Positions 8,554-16,312 of a DNA stretch of 64,000 nucleotides are shown in pieces. Positions within the stretch are counted from its first letter, which is position 1; each line of letters starts with the position of its first letter. The DNA is from Cellulomonas sp. URHD0024. Its GTDB lineage: Bacteria > Actinomycetota > Actinomycetes > Actinomycetales > Cellulomonadaceae. The notes beneath the pieces were generated by a model, which made no database searches, had not been told where the DNA came from, and saw nothing but the letters and a program-made list of their open reading frames with translations. The stretch spans positions 62,001 to 126,000 of the forward strand of contig NZ_AUEW01000004.1 of NCBI RefSeq assembly GCF_000426185.1. The letters are read 5' to 3'. The position numbers and the translations under genes are program-made.

Positions 8554-8915
8554 CCTGTGGCCAACCCGATCAGGACGAGCAGGCCCGCCACGCACACTCC
8601 CACGATCAGCAGCCCGAACGCGGACGGGGACGGCAGGTGGGTGCCGAGCCGGACGGCCCGCTCGGCCTGCGCCCACCCGATCCACGCCGTCACCGGCGCG
8701 ACGAGCCCGACGACCACGAGCACGATCGCCGCCGAGAAGCGCAGGTGCTCCTCGATCGGCAGGTCCAGTGCCTCGAGCGCGACACCACCCGCGAGCAGCG
8801 CGAGCGACGTGCGGATCCACGCGAGGAACGTGCGCTCGTTGGCCAACGAGAACCGCGCGTCGGGGTCCGTGCCGACGCCGTACACCCACCGGGGAAATCG
8901 CTTGTCGTCGGCCAC
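8550..8915 (-). CDS. YidH family DUF202 membrane protein
   Basis: This 121-aa protein has SLANERTFLAWIRTSLALLAGG, the core DUF202/YidH motif, and three membrane helices (LALLAGGVALEAL, AIVLVVVGLVAPVTAWIGW, FGLLIVGVCVAGLLVLIGLA). It is the first gene of a two-gene DUF202 unit, and tandem DUF202 genes are common. The molecular role is unknown. Confidence 0.88.
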   Translation of the reverse strand: MADDKRFPRWVYGVGTDPDARFSLANERTFLAWIRTSLALLAGGVALEALDLPIEEHLRFSAAIVLVVVGLVAPVTAWIGWAQAERAVRLGTHLPSPSAFGLLIVGVCVAGLLVLIGLATG

Positions 8916-8930
8916 GTGCCCATCTTCGTC

Positions 8931-9365
8931 TCAGGAACGGCGGCTGAGCACGACGAACGCGCCGACGAGCACTGCGAGCAGCAGGATCTGGGTGGAGGCG
9001 ATCACGGCGACGGAGTCGACCCCCAGCGTGATGGCGACGCCCGCGGCCGTCGTCGCCACGAGGGCAGTGACGCCGGTCCACATCAGCGCGCCCCGCAGGA
9101 TCGCCTTGTCACGCTCGTCGGCGGTGCCCGTCATCGTCCGACCGGTCGTGCCGCCGGTATCCGGTCGGCGGCGCGCTCGCAGCGCGGCGCCGCCGAGGAA
9201 GGCCAGCGCGATCCCGCCGCCCAGGAGCGCGCCCGATGCGGCGTCGTGCTCGTCGGCCGCCGTCAGTATCGCCCAGACCACCGCGAGCCCGACGGCGGCG
9301 CAGACCAGCGCGATCAGGGTCGTGAACGACCAGCGGGGCCGGCGCTCGTCACGGGACGTCGACAT
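8931..9365 (-). CDS. Four-helix membrane protein paired with an XRE regulator
   Basis: This 144-aa protein has four membrane helices and a cytoplasmic loop containing TADERDKAILRGALMWTG. This resembles the DER...A motif of DUF2178-type proteins that are usually encoded beside small XRE regulators. Its ATG lies inside the last codons of the upstream HTH gene (17-bp overlap), so the two are co-translated. Function is unknown; a link to envelope sensing is only a guess. Confidence 0.75.
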   Translation of the reverse strand: MSTSRDERRPRWSFTTLIALVCAAVGLAVVWAILTAADEHDAASGALLGGGIALAFLGGAALRARRRPDTGGTTGRTMTGTADERDKAILRGALMWTGVTALVATTAAGVAITLGVDSVAVIASTQILLLAVLVGAFVVLSRRS

Positions 9366-9546
9366 GGAAGATCTCCTCGATGGTGAGCCCGAAGTGGCGG
9401 GCGATGCTGAAGGCCAGGGGAAGGGAAGGGTCGTAGCGGCCGGTCTCGAGGGAGTTCACGGTCTGCCGCGACACGGTGAGCGCCTCGGCGAGGGCGGCCT
9501 GGGACAGTCCCGACTCTTCGCGCAGGCGACGGATCTCGTTCCTCAT
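9349..9546 (-). CDS. Small XRE-family transcriptional regulator
   Basis: This 65-aa protein is almost entirely a helix-turn-helix: IRRLREESGLSQAALAEALT, then VSRQTVNSLETGRYDPSLPL and an IFHV tail. It resembles YozG-like regulators that partner with DUF2178-type membrane proteins. Its start overlaps the stop of a 38-codon upstream frame (ATGA), and it overlaps the membrane gene downstream, giving a compact three-gene unit. It is the obvious candidate to bind the GTCAAG/CTTGAC palindromes upstream. Confidence 0.88.
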   Translation of the reverse strand: MRNEIRRLREESGLSQAALAEALTVSRQTVNSLETGRYDPSLPLAFSIARHFGLTIEEIFHVDVP

Positions 9547-9659
9547 GTCGCGACGACCGTGCGCACGGTGGGCAGCGCGGAGCCGACACCGACGACGGTC
9601 GGCACGCCACTGGTGGTCAGCAGGTCGGTCCCCTGGAGGTGCGTGAGTGTGGCGTCCAT
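9543..9659 (-). CDS. Possible 38-aa leader or small protein ahead of the XRE gene
   Basis: An ATG frame encodes MDATLTHLQGTDLLTTSGVP followed by 18 more residues. A GGGGGGA ribosome binding site lies about 8 nt upstream, and its stop overlaps the XRE start (ATGA). The sequence is not strongly hydrophobic and matches no family I know. The coupling and ribosome binding site argue that it is translated. Confidence 0.5.
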   Translation of the reverse strand: MDATLTHLQGTDLLTTSGVPTVVGVGSALPTVRTVVAT

Positions 9660-9684
9660 CGAGCGGTTCCCCCCGGTCCGGTGT

Positions 9685-9746
9685 GTCAAGCGACCTTGAC
9701 GTGACAAGGGTGCTTGACATGCGTGTCGATGTCAAGCGACCTTGAC
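9685..9746. promoter_or_regulatory. Three-palindrome operator region
   Basis: GTCAAGCGACCTTGAC occurs twice as an exact copy (9685-9700 and 9731-9746), each an inverted repeat with 6-bp arms GTCAAG/CTTGAC. Between them GACAAGGGTGCTTGAC (9703-9718) is a third, imperfect palindrome. The sites lie in the divergent region between the XRE operon and the small plus-strand gene at 9797. TTGACA at 9714-9719 is a perfect -35 consensus, so binding would block transcription. Confidence 0.75.
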
Positions 9747-9796
9747 GTATCTGGGCGAGGGCAGGCTCCTCCTTCCTTGCGACGAAGGAGAACGAG

Positions 9797-9964
9797 ATGA
9801 CCGCCGACACGAGCCTGGACCGCGAGATCCGGCGCATGAGCGTCCTGCATGCCCGCGAGCTGGCGAACGCTCGCCGCCGCACGAGCAGTGCCCGGTCGGC
9901 CGCGGCTCGGGCCGTCGTGCTCCGGGGCGGCGGTCGGACGTCGTCGCGACGCCTCGCGTCCTGA
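9797..9964 (+). CDS. 55-aa basic small protein
   Basis: The ATG is preceded by GAAGGAG with 6-nt spacing, one of the best ribosome binding sites in the window. The peptide starts MTADTSLDREIRRMSVLHAR and becomes Arg/Ala/Ser-rich at the C terminus. It has no membrane segment and no known family. It is transcribed away from the XRE operon and downstream of the shared palindromes, so it is probably co-regulated with it. It ends 3 bp from the convergent yggS stop. Confidence 0.6.
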   Translation: MTADTSLDREIRRMSVLHARELANARRRTSSARSAAARAVVLRGGGRTSSRRLAS

Positions 9965-9966
9965 GC

Positions 9967-10680
9967 TCAGGCCGGACGCGCCCCGAACAGGGCGCTACCG
10001 ACGCGCACCAGGGTCGCGCCCTCCGCGACCGCAAGCTCCAGGTCGCCGCTCATGCCCATCGACAGCTCGCGCGCGTCGGCGGTGCCCGGGGCGCCCGAGG
10101 CGACCACCTCGTCGCGCAGGCTTCGCAGCAGTGCGTAGCCGGCGCTCACCACCGAGGCGTCGGGGGAGTTGGCGCCTACGGTCATCCACCCGCCCAGCCG
10201 CAGCCCGTCCAGCGCACCGATCGCGCGGGCGAGCTCGACGGCGTCGCCCGGAGCGACCCCGTGCTTCGTCGGCTCACCCGACACGTTGACCTGCACGTAC
10301 ACCTCGACGCCGCTGGCCCGTGCGGCCAGGCGCTGCGCCAGGTCCAGCGACGCGACGGACTCGATGCACGACGCCCACCGCAGCGCCGCGTTGACCTTGT
10401 TCGACTGCAACGGGCCGATGAGGTGCGTCGTCACGCCCAGGTCGCGCAGCTGGGGTCCCTTGGCCACGAGCTCCTGGACGCGGTTCTCCCCGACGAGCAC
10501 GGGGTGCGGGGCGCCCGCGTCGGCAACGACCGCCGCCCGGATCGTCTCGGCGTCCTGGGTCTTCGTGGCCAGCAGCAGACGCACCGAACCCGGGGGACGG
10601 CCGGCGGCGCTCTCGGCGGCGGCGATCCGGGCTCGCAGGCGGGCGAGCCGGTCGGCCACCGCGGCGGGGTCGACGGTCAT
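9967..10680 (-). CDS. yggS: YggS/PROSC family PLP homeostasis protein
   Basis: This 237-aa single-domain alanine-racemase-like barrel binds pyridoxal phosphate and buffers PLP and amino-acid pools. The PLP lysine is in LLLATKTQ. Further signatures are GENRVQEL, HLIGPLQSNK and the phosphate-binding ELSMGMSGDLELAVAEGAT with the terminal RVGSALFG. The start at 10680 gives the usual family length. Here it is apart from ftsZ and sepF, its neighbours in many bacteria. Confidence 0.93.
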   Translation of the reverse strand: MTVDPAAVADRLARLRARIAAAESAAGRPPGSVRLLLATKTQDAETIRAAVVADAGAPHPVLVGENRVQELVAKGPQLRDLGVTTHLIGPLQSNKVNAALRWASCIESVASLDLAQRLAARASGVEVYVQVNVSGEPTKHGVAPGDAVELARAIGALDGLRLGGWMTVGANSPDASVVSAGYALLRSLRDEVVASGAPGTADARELSMGMSGDLELAVAEGATLVRVGSALFGARPA

Positions 10681-10722
10681 GGGATGCCACCCTATCCGGC
10701 GCTCGTGGTGCACTCTGAGGTC

Positions 10723-11100
10723 GTGAAGACGCTGCTGAACATCATCTGGTTGGTGCTCGCCGGGTTCTGGCTCGCGCTCGGCTACGTCCTCGCGGGGATC
10801 GTGTGCTGCATCCTCATCCTCACCATCCCGTTCGGCATCGCGTCGTTCCGGATGGCGAGCTACGCGCTGTGGCCGTTCGGCCGGACGGTCGTCGACAAGC
10901 CGACGTCCGGCGCGCTGGCGTTCATCGGCAACGTCGTCTGGTTCCTCGTCGCGGGCTGGTGGCTCGCTCTGATGCACCTCGTCACGGGCCTGCTGGAGGC
11001 GGTCACCATCATCGGCATCCCGCTCGCCCTGGCCAACTGGAAGATGGTGCCGATCTCGTTGGCGCCGCTCGGCAAGCAGATCGTCCGGGACGAGGCGTGA
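10723..11100 (+). CDS. YccF domain membrane protein
   Basis: This 125-aa protein has the twin YccF repeats: NIIWLVLAGFWLALGYVLAG with LTIPFG, then GNVVWFLVAGWWLALMHLVT with IGIPLA, each followed by a cytoplasmic segment ending in LWPFG or LAPLGK. This is an inner-membrane family of unknown function. GTG at 10723 is the sensible start; CACTCT 6 nt upstream could be a leaderless -10. Confidence 0.88.
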   Translation: MKTLLNIIWLVLAGFWLALGYVLAGIVCCILILTIPFGIASFRMASYALWPFGRTVVDKPTSGALAFIGNVVWFLVAGWWLALMHLVTGLLEAVTIIGIPLALANWKMVPISLAPLGKQIVRDEA

Positions 11101-11121
11101 TGCGCGCGCGGGACCTGGGCA

Positions 11122-11592
11122 TCACCGGGGCGTGAGTCGGACGACCCGTGCGCCCCCGGCCCACGCCGCGTGCAGGTCCGTCGGGTCCGCGCTTCCGTCC
11201 CGGCCCACCCGAACCCTGCTGAACCGGGCGAACGCCGGGTTCGCGGCCGCCATGCGCGCGAAGGTGCCCACGACGTCCGCCTCCTCGGTGGACGTCTCGA
11301 CGTCTGCCCAGGCGAGCCGGCCCTTGAGCCGGACGGCCACGCGGTCGCCGGTCCGGAGGTTGCGCGCCCAGCCGAAGCTGGTGCCGACGAGGAGGTCGGG
11401 ACCGTCGGCCAGGTAGGAGACGGGAACGGCGTACCGGCGCCCGCTCTGTCGTCCCACGACGTACAGGGTGACCAGCCGCCCGCCGACGATCCGGTTCAGG
11501 CCCGGGATGCGCAGCAGGCCTCGGACGACCAGGTTCACCAGTCGCTGACCGCGGATCGTCCGTGCCGTCGGGGTCGGCGGTCGGTCAGTCAT
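11122..11592 (-). CDS. Deazaflavin (F420)-dependent nitroreductase family protein
   Basis: This 156-aa protein matches the actinobacterial F420-binding split-barrel family related to Ddn: LVTLYVVGRQSGRRYAVPVS, then DGPDLLVGTSFGWARNLRTG and VRLKGRLAWADVET. Such proteins transfer hydride from reduced F420 to small molecules; the substrate is unknown. Its ATG overlaps the end of the upstream gene by 8 bp, so the pair forms an operon opposite a MarR regulator. Confidence 0.82.
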   Translation of the reverse strand: MTDRPPTPTARTIRGQRLVNLVVRGLLRIPGLNRIVGGRLVTLYVVGRQSGRRYAVPVSYLADGPDLLVGTSFGWARNLRTGDRVAVRLKGRLAWADVETSTEEADVVGTFARMAAANPAFARFSRVRVGRDGSADPTDLHAAWAGGARVVRLTPR

Positions 11593-12244
11593 CGTGGTGG
11601 GTGGACACGGCTCGGACGGGCGGGAGCGCGGTGGCCCTGGTCGGGACCATCCGGGAGACCGCACCCGGGAGGGGGCCGACGGTGAATGCACTGACGGCTG
11701 GACCGACCGACACCGTGAGGAACGACGCCACGGCCGGGACCTCGTCGGGGACCTGGACGACGGACGTGCCGGCGTCGAACCGGGAGTCGACCACACGCAT
11801 CGAGGTGCTCGTCGGCTCGGGTGGTGTGAGCGAGGTGGCCCACCAGGCGTCGACGACCACCTGAGCCGGCTCTCCCAGCACCAGCCGCACGGTCCTCGTC
11901 GCGGGGTCGTATGCCGCACCACCGTCGCCATTCCCGGTCGCGCCCTCGACCTGACGCGCGATCAGGCCGGGGATCCCCGCGAGCCCCTGGACGAACGTGA
12001 CGCTGTCGTTGACGGTCGAGATCTGGTCCCGGAGGTACTGCTTCGTGCCCGGTGGCACCATGCCTCCGAACACGACGACGTCGAGGTCGGCGGGGTCGTA
12101 GTCCGCCAGCACGTCGTCGAACTGGTTGGTCGCGTCGGCGCGGAAGCCCGTGCGCCGCAGGATGTCCACGGCGTCGAGGATCACGCCCGGGCTTCTCCCG
12201 ATGACCAGCACCCGTTCGGTTCGGCCGGTGGTTGGATCGTCCAT
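11585..12244 (-). CDS. Rossmann-like protein in a MarR-controlled operon
   Basis: This 219-aa protein starts with a nucleotide-binding-like or receiver-like fold (ERVLVIGRSPGVILDAVDIL, FGGMVPPGTKQYLRDQI) followed by a C-terminal beta-rich half (YDPATRTVRLVLGEPAQVVV). It has no catalytic motif that I can name. The same architecture is seen beside MarR genes and nitroreductase-like genes in actinobacteria; that is recollection, not a search. Two MarR-type palindromes lie directly upstream. Confidence 0.65.
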   Translation of the reverse strand: MDDPTTGRTERVLVIGRSPGVILDAVDILRRTGFRADATNQFDDVLADYDPADLDVVVFGGMVPPGTKQYLRDQISTVNDSVTFVQGLAGIPGLIARQVEGATGNGDGGAAYDPATRTVRLVLGEPAQVVVDAWWATSLTPPEPTSTSMRVVDSRFDAGTSVVQVPDEVPAVASFLTVSVGPAVSAFTVGPLPGAVSRMVPTRATALPPVRAVSTHHDD

Positions 12245-12264
12245 CGCGCGGGCTCCTTGGAAGA

Positions 12265-12305
12265 TGTTGGCGCTGCCAACATAATCCATGTTGGCGCGGC
12301 CAACA
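12265..12305. promoter_or_regulatory. Twin MarR operators
   Basis: TGTTGGCGCTGCCAACA (12265-12281) and TGTTGGCGCGGCCAACA (12289-12305) are 17-bp palindromes with perfect 7-bp arms. Their centres are 24 bp apart. They fill the divergent region between the Rossmann gene and the MarR gene; the right-hand site ends 5 bp before the MarR -10 box. Binding would shut both directions. Confidence 0.9.
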
Positions 12306-12310
12306 ACTGC

Positions 12311-12316
12311 TAGCGT
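12311..12316 (+). promoter_or_regulatory. Leaderless -10 box of the MarR gene
   Basis: TAGCGT fits TAnnnT and ends 6 nt before the GTG at 12323. There is no Shine-Dalgarno, so the mRNA probably begins at the start codon. The adjacent operator covers the -35 region. Confidence 0.65.
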
Positions 12317-12322
12317 CGGGAC

Positions 12323-12796
12323 GTGCCGATCCACGATCAACAGAGCCGCACGCCTGCCCGCGTGAAGGACCGCCCGACCTGGCTCATCAGCCGTGCCTTC
12401 GCCCGCTCCTCGGGCCTGCTCGCCGCCGCGTTCGAGTCGTCCGGCAGCGGCCTGCGCAGCTACCACTACCGCATCCTGGCCGCGCTCGACGAGTGGGGTC
12501 CGGCGAGCCAGGCGGACCTGGGCCGCGGGACCGGGATCGATCGCAGCGACGTCACCGCAGCCGTGTCCGAGCTCGAGTCGCGTGGGTTCGTCGCGCGGTC
12601 TGCCGACCCCGAGCACGGGCGTCGGAACATCGTCAGCCTGCTGCCTGCGGGAGCCGAGCAGCTCCTGGCGCTCGACGATGTCATCGACGCGGTGCAGGAG
12701 CAGGTCCTCCGCCCCCTGAGCCCTGCCCAGCGCCGCCAGCTCGTGGCCCTGCTGCTGAAGCTCCTGCCAGACCAGGGTGGGCCGACGAACGGATGA
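12323..12796 (+). CDS. MarR family transcriptional regulator
   Basis: This 157-aa winged-helix repressor has the family core: LRSYHYRILAALDEWGPASQ, ADLGRGTGIDRSDVTAAVSE, LESRGFVARSADPEHGRRN (wing) and a C-terminal dimerisation helix. MarR proteins usually repress their own gene and a divergent operon until they bind a phenolic or oxidant ligand. The twin palindromes between it and the nitroreductase operon fit this. The ligand is unknown. Confidence 0.93.
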   Translation: MPIHDQQSRTPARVKDRPTWLISRAFARSSGLLAAAFESSGSGLRSYHYRILAALDEWGPASQADLGRGTGIDRSDVTAAVSELESRGFVARSADPEHGRRNIVSLLPAGAEQLLALDDVIDAVQEQVLRPLSPAQRRQLVALLLKLLPDQGGPTNG

Positions 12797-12807
12797 CCCT
12801 GGATGCA

Positions 12808-13203
12808 CTACGGGCTCTCGGGCCCGTCCGGGTGCTCGTCCAGCCACTGCGTGGCGAGCGTCTTCGGGGCGGTCGCCAGCCACGCCTCAGCGACCGCGTC
12901 CGTGAGCTCGTCGACGTCGATGTCGTCGAGCCGGACCAGCACCGCGGGATAGCCGTTGAAGTGCGGCGTGACGAAGTAGGCATCGGGCCGGCGCGCCAGG
13001 AGCTCGTCCTTCGCGTCGAGCGTCCCGGTGTGCACCATGAGGATCGGACCCTCCGGCACCGCGTCGCCGAGGGCTTTGAGGTCCGCCGGTCGCAGCCGTC
13101 GCTCCTTGACGACGACCTTGCCCCGCACCGACCAGACGAGGCCGTCCTGTGTCGTCTCGGGCAGCGCCGAGGCGATCGCGGCGACGTCCTCGAAGGTGGC
13201 CAT
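12808..13203 (-). CDS. MmcQ/YjbR family protein
   Basis: This 131-aa protein shows the YjbR double-wing fold signature: ALPETTQDGLVWSVRGKVVV, then PDAYFVTPHFNGYPAVLVRL and AEAWLATAPK. The family is annotated as DNA-binding on structural grounds and its role is unknown. It starts 6 bp downstream of the ybaK stop, as the last gene of a helicase-ybaK-yjbR unit. Confidence 0.9.
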   Translation of the reverse strand: MATFEDVAAIASALPETTQDGLVWSVRGKVVVKERRLRPADLKALGDAVPEGPILMVHTGTLDAKDELLARRPDAYFVTPHFNGYPAVLVRLDDIDVDELTDAVAEAWLATAPKTLATQWLDEHPDGPESP

Positions 13204-13208
13204 CGGAA

Positions 13209-13706
13209 TCAGGCCGACGCTCGTGCGATGTCCGCGACGGTCGCGCCGGTCAGGCGGACCAGGTCGTCCGGGGAGAGCTCCACGTCGAGCCCGCGTCGAC
13301 CCCCCGAGACGAACACCGTGTCGAACAGCCAGGCGGTCTCGTCGACGACCGTCGGGTGCGCGCTGCGCTGGCCCAGGGGCGAGATGCCTCCGACGACGTA
13401 CCCGGTGGCGCGCTCGGCCGCCTGCTTGTCCGCCATCGCCGCCTTCTTGCCGTCCACGGCGTGCGCGAGGGCCTTCAGGTCGAGCTGGCCGGTCACCGGC
13501 ACGACAGCGACCGTGAGCGTGCCGTCCACCGTCGTCATGAGCGTCTTGAACACCTGCTCGGGCGGCACGCCGATCGCCGCGGCCGCCTCGAGGCCGTAGC
13601 CGAGCTCGGAGGCCGGGTCGTGCTCGTAGGCGTGCGCGGTGTGCTCGACGCCCGCGGCGGTCAGGGCGACGAGGGCAGGCGTGCCGGTCGGTGCGTGCTT
13701 GGACAC
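13209..13706 (-). CDS. ybaK: YbaK/EbsC family aminoacyl-tRNA deacylase
   Basis: This 165-aa protein matches Cys-tRNA(Pro) deacylases: the FKTLMTTVDGTLTVAVVPVT strand-loop with the catalytic lysine, KALAHAVDGKKAAMADKQAA, and GYVVGGISPLGQ. It hydrolyses cysteine mischarged on tRNA(Pro), acting in trans to prolyl-tRNA synthetase. It lies 13 bp downstream of the helicase gene, so co-transcription is likely. Confidence 0.92.
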   Translation of the reverse strand: MSKHAPTGTPALVALTAAGVEHTAHAYEHDPASELGYGLEAAAAIGVPPEQVFKTLMTTVDGTLTVAVVPVTGQLDLKALAHAVDGKKAAMADKQAAERATGYVVGGISPLGQRSAHPTVVDETAWLFDTVFVSGGRRGLDVELSPDDLVRLTGATVADIARASA

Positions 13707-13719
13707 ATCGGCAAGACTG

Positions 13720-16275
13720 TCACAACGGTCCGACAGCCGTGATCCGCAGCTGGACCTCGCTCGTCTCGTCGGACCCCGCCAGGTCCACGACGGCGTCGAT
13801 ACGCCAGTCGTGGTCGCCCTCGGGGTCGTCGAGAAGCTGGCGGACGGTCCACGCGGCCCGGCTGGGCGTCACCTGGAACAACGCCGGTCCGCGCGCGGGC
13901 GATCCCGTGAGGATCTCGTCGTGGTCGTCGTAGAACGGGTCCAGCGCGTCGCGCCACCGGTCGACCGTCCACGGCTCGCCGTCGGCGTCCAGGTCGCCCA
14001 GCTGCGCCAGCCCGCCGTAGAACTCGCGGGCGGCCAGCTCGACACGCCGGAACAGCGCACCGCGGACGAGGGCGCGAAACACGCGCGGGTTCGCCGTGAT
14101 GGGCTCGGGCACGTCCTCGTCCAGACCGCCGGGCGCATCGGCACCGTGCTCGTCCAGCGGGTTGGACAGCCGCTCCCACTCGTCGAGCAGGCTCGAGTCC
14201 GTACGCCGGACCAGGTCGCCCAGCCACTCGATGAGCTCCCAGAGCTCTTCCGTCCGCGCGTCCTCGGGAACGGTCTGGCGCAGGGCACGGTAGGCGTCGG
14301 CGAGGTAGCGCAGAAGGACGCCCTCGGTGCGGTCGAGCTGGTAGTAGGCGACGTACTCGGCGAAGCTCATGGCGCGCTCGTGCATGTCGCGGACGACCGA
14401 CTTGGGGGACAGGGCCAGGTCCGCGACCCACGGGTTGGTCTGCCGGTACGTGACGAACATGGCCTCGAGCAGCTCGGCCAGCGGTTTGGGGTAGCTGACG
14501 CCCTCCAGCAGGGCCATGCGCTCGTCGTACTCGATCCCGTCGGCCTTCATCGCGGCGACCGCCTCGCCGCGGGCCTTGTTCTCCTGCGCCGACAGCACCT
14601 GGCGGGGGTCGTCCAGGGTCGACTCCAGCACCGACACGACGTCGTGCGCGTACGCCGGATCCTCCTGGTCGAGCAGGTCCAGGGCCGCGTACGCGAACGG
14701 GGAGAGCGCCTGGTTCAGCGCGAAGTTCGGCGGCAGGTCCGTGGTCAGGCTCAGGCCCCGGTGACGGTGCCCGAAGCCGTCGTCGATCCAGGGTCGCTCG
14801 ATGACGCCGGCCGCCTTCAGGGACCGGTAGACGGCGACGGCGCGGCGCACGTGCCTGCCCTGGGCTCCGGCGGGCTCGTGGTTGTCGGTGAGCAGCCTCG
14901 TCATCGCGGCGACGGCGTCCGTGCCCTTCGCCTGCCTCGCCAGCACGTTCAGGACCATCGCGTGCGACACGGCGAAGCTGCTGGTCAGCGGCTCGGGCGG
15001 GGCGTCGCGCAGGCGCTCGAACGTCTTGTCCGTCCAGTTGACGTGCCCCTCGGGAGCCTTCTTGCGGACGATCTTCTTGAGCTTCTTCGGGTCGTCGCCG
15101 GCCCGCTCGAGCAGCTTGCGGTTCTCGATGACGTGCTCGGGTGCCAGCACGATGACCTCGCCGACCGTGTCGAAACCGGCCCGGCCCGCGCGCCCGGCGA
15201 TCTGGTGGAACTCCCGCGCCGACAGGTGCCGCATCCGGACGCCGTCGTACTTCACGAGGCTGGTGAGCAGGACCGTGCGGATGGGCACGTTGATGCCGAC
15301 GCCCAGGGTGTCCGTGCCGCAGACCACGGGCAGCAGCCCCTTCTGCGTCAGCCGCTCGACGACCCGCCGGTACTTGGGCAGCATGCCCGCGTGGTGCACG
15401 CCGACCCCGTGCCGCAGCAGCCGGTTGAGCGTGCGGCCGAATCCGGGACCGAACCGGAACCCCGCGATCTCGTCGCCGATCCGGTCGCGCTGCTCACGGC
15501 TGGCCAACGGGGTGGACAACAGCGTCTGCGCGCGCTCGACGGCCTCCTTCTGCGTGAAGTGCACGACGTAGACGGGGGCGCGGCGGGTCTTCACCAGCTC
15601 GTCGAGCAGCTCGTGCAGCGGCTCGATCGCGTAGGTGAACGTCAGCGGCACCGGGCGCTCGGCGTTCGCGATGACGGCCACGGGCTGGTGCGTCCGGCGG
15701 GTCAGGTCCTCCGCGAAGAAGGCGACGTCGCCGAGCGTCGCGGACATGAGCACGAACTGGACCGTGCTGAGCTCGAGCAGCGGCACCTGCCACGCCCAGC
15801 CGCGCTGCGGGTCGGAGTAGAAGTGGAACTCGTCCATGACGACCTGGCCGACGTCGGCGTCGTCCCCGTCCCGCAGCGCCACGTTCGCCAGGATCTCCGC
15901 CGTGCAGCAGATGATCGGCGCGCCCGGGTTGACGGCCGAGTCGCCGGTCATCATGCCGACGTTCGCCGACCCGAACGCCTCGACGAGGGCGAAGAACTTC
16001 TCGCTCACCAGGGCCTTGAGGGGGGCGGTGTAGTAGGTCCGGCGACCCTGCGCCAGCGCCACGAAGTGGGCCGCGACGGCGACGAGCGACTTGCCCGACC
16101 CGGTCGGGGTCGACAGGATCACGTGCGCGCCGGTCACCAGCTCGAGCAGCGCCTCGTCCTGGTGCGGGTAGAGGGCGAGCCCCTGGTCCTGCGCCCAGCC
16201 GGTGAACGCCTCGTACAGAGCGTCGGGGTCTGTGGGGTCTGCCGGGATGCGTTCGGTCAGCGTCGGGGTGCTCAT
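13720..16275 (-). CDS. Ski2-like DEAD/DEAH-box helicase with DUF3516
   Basis: This 851-aa superfamily 2 helicase has Walker A STPTGSGKS (about residues 55-63), TAPLKALVSEK, motif II VMDEFH, motif III SATLGD, motif V DTLGVGINVPIRTVLL and motif VI QIAGRAGRAGFD. The C-terminal half (about 450-851) is the DUF3516 region found on actinobacterial homologues. By relation to Mtr4/Ski2 it probably unwinds structured RNA, but no exonuclease partner is encoded here. It leads the helicase-ybaK-yjbR unit. Confidence 0.93.
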   Translation of the reverse strand: MSTPTLTERIPADPTDPDALYEAFTGWAQDQGLALYPHQDEALLELVTGAHVILSTPTGSGKSLVAVAAHFVALAQGRRTYYTAPLKALVSEKFFALVEAFGSANVGMMTGDSAVNPGAPIICCTAEILANVALRDGDDADVGQVVMDEFHFYSDPQRGWAWQVPLLELSTVQFVLMSATLGDVAFFAEDLTRRTHQPVAVIANAERPVPLTFTYAIEPLHELLDELVKTRRAPVYVVHFTQKEAVERAQTLLSTPLASREQRDRIGDEIAGFRFGPGFGRTLNRLLRHGVGVHHAGMLPKYRRVVERLTQKGLLPVVCGTDTLGVGINVPIRTVLLTSLVKYDGVRMRHLSAREFHQIAGRAGRAGFDTVGEVIVLAPEHVIENRKLLERAGDDPKKLKKIVRKKAPEGHVNWTDKTFERLRDAPPEPLTSSFAVSHAMVLNVLARQAKGTDAVAAMTRLLTDNHEPAGAQGRHVRRAVAVYRSLKAAGVIERPWIDDGFGHRHRGLSLTTDLPPNFALNQALSPFAYAALDLLDQEDPAYAHDVVSVLESTLDDPRQVLSAQENKARGEAVAAMKADGIEYDERMALLEGVSYPKPLAELLEAMFVTYRQTNPWVADLALSPKSVVRDMHERAMSFAEYVAYYQLDRTEGVLLRYLADAYRALRQTVPEDARTEELWELIEWLGDLVRRTDSSLLDEWERLSNPLDEHGADAPGGLDEDVPEPITANPRVFRALVRGALFRRVELAAREFYGGLAQLGDLDADGEPWTVDRWRDALDPFYDDHDEILTGSPARGPALFQVTPSRAAWTVRQLLDDPEGDHDWRIDAVVDLAGSDETSEVQLRITAVGPL

Positions 16276-16312
16276 CGTGGGTCGATGGTCCCACGCGCGC
16301 AGGAAAGGGCGG

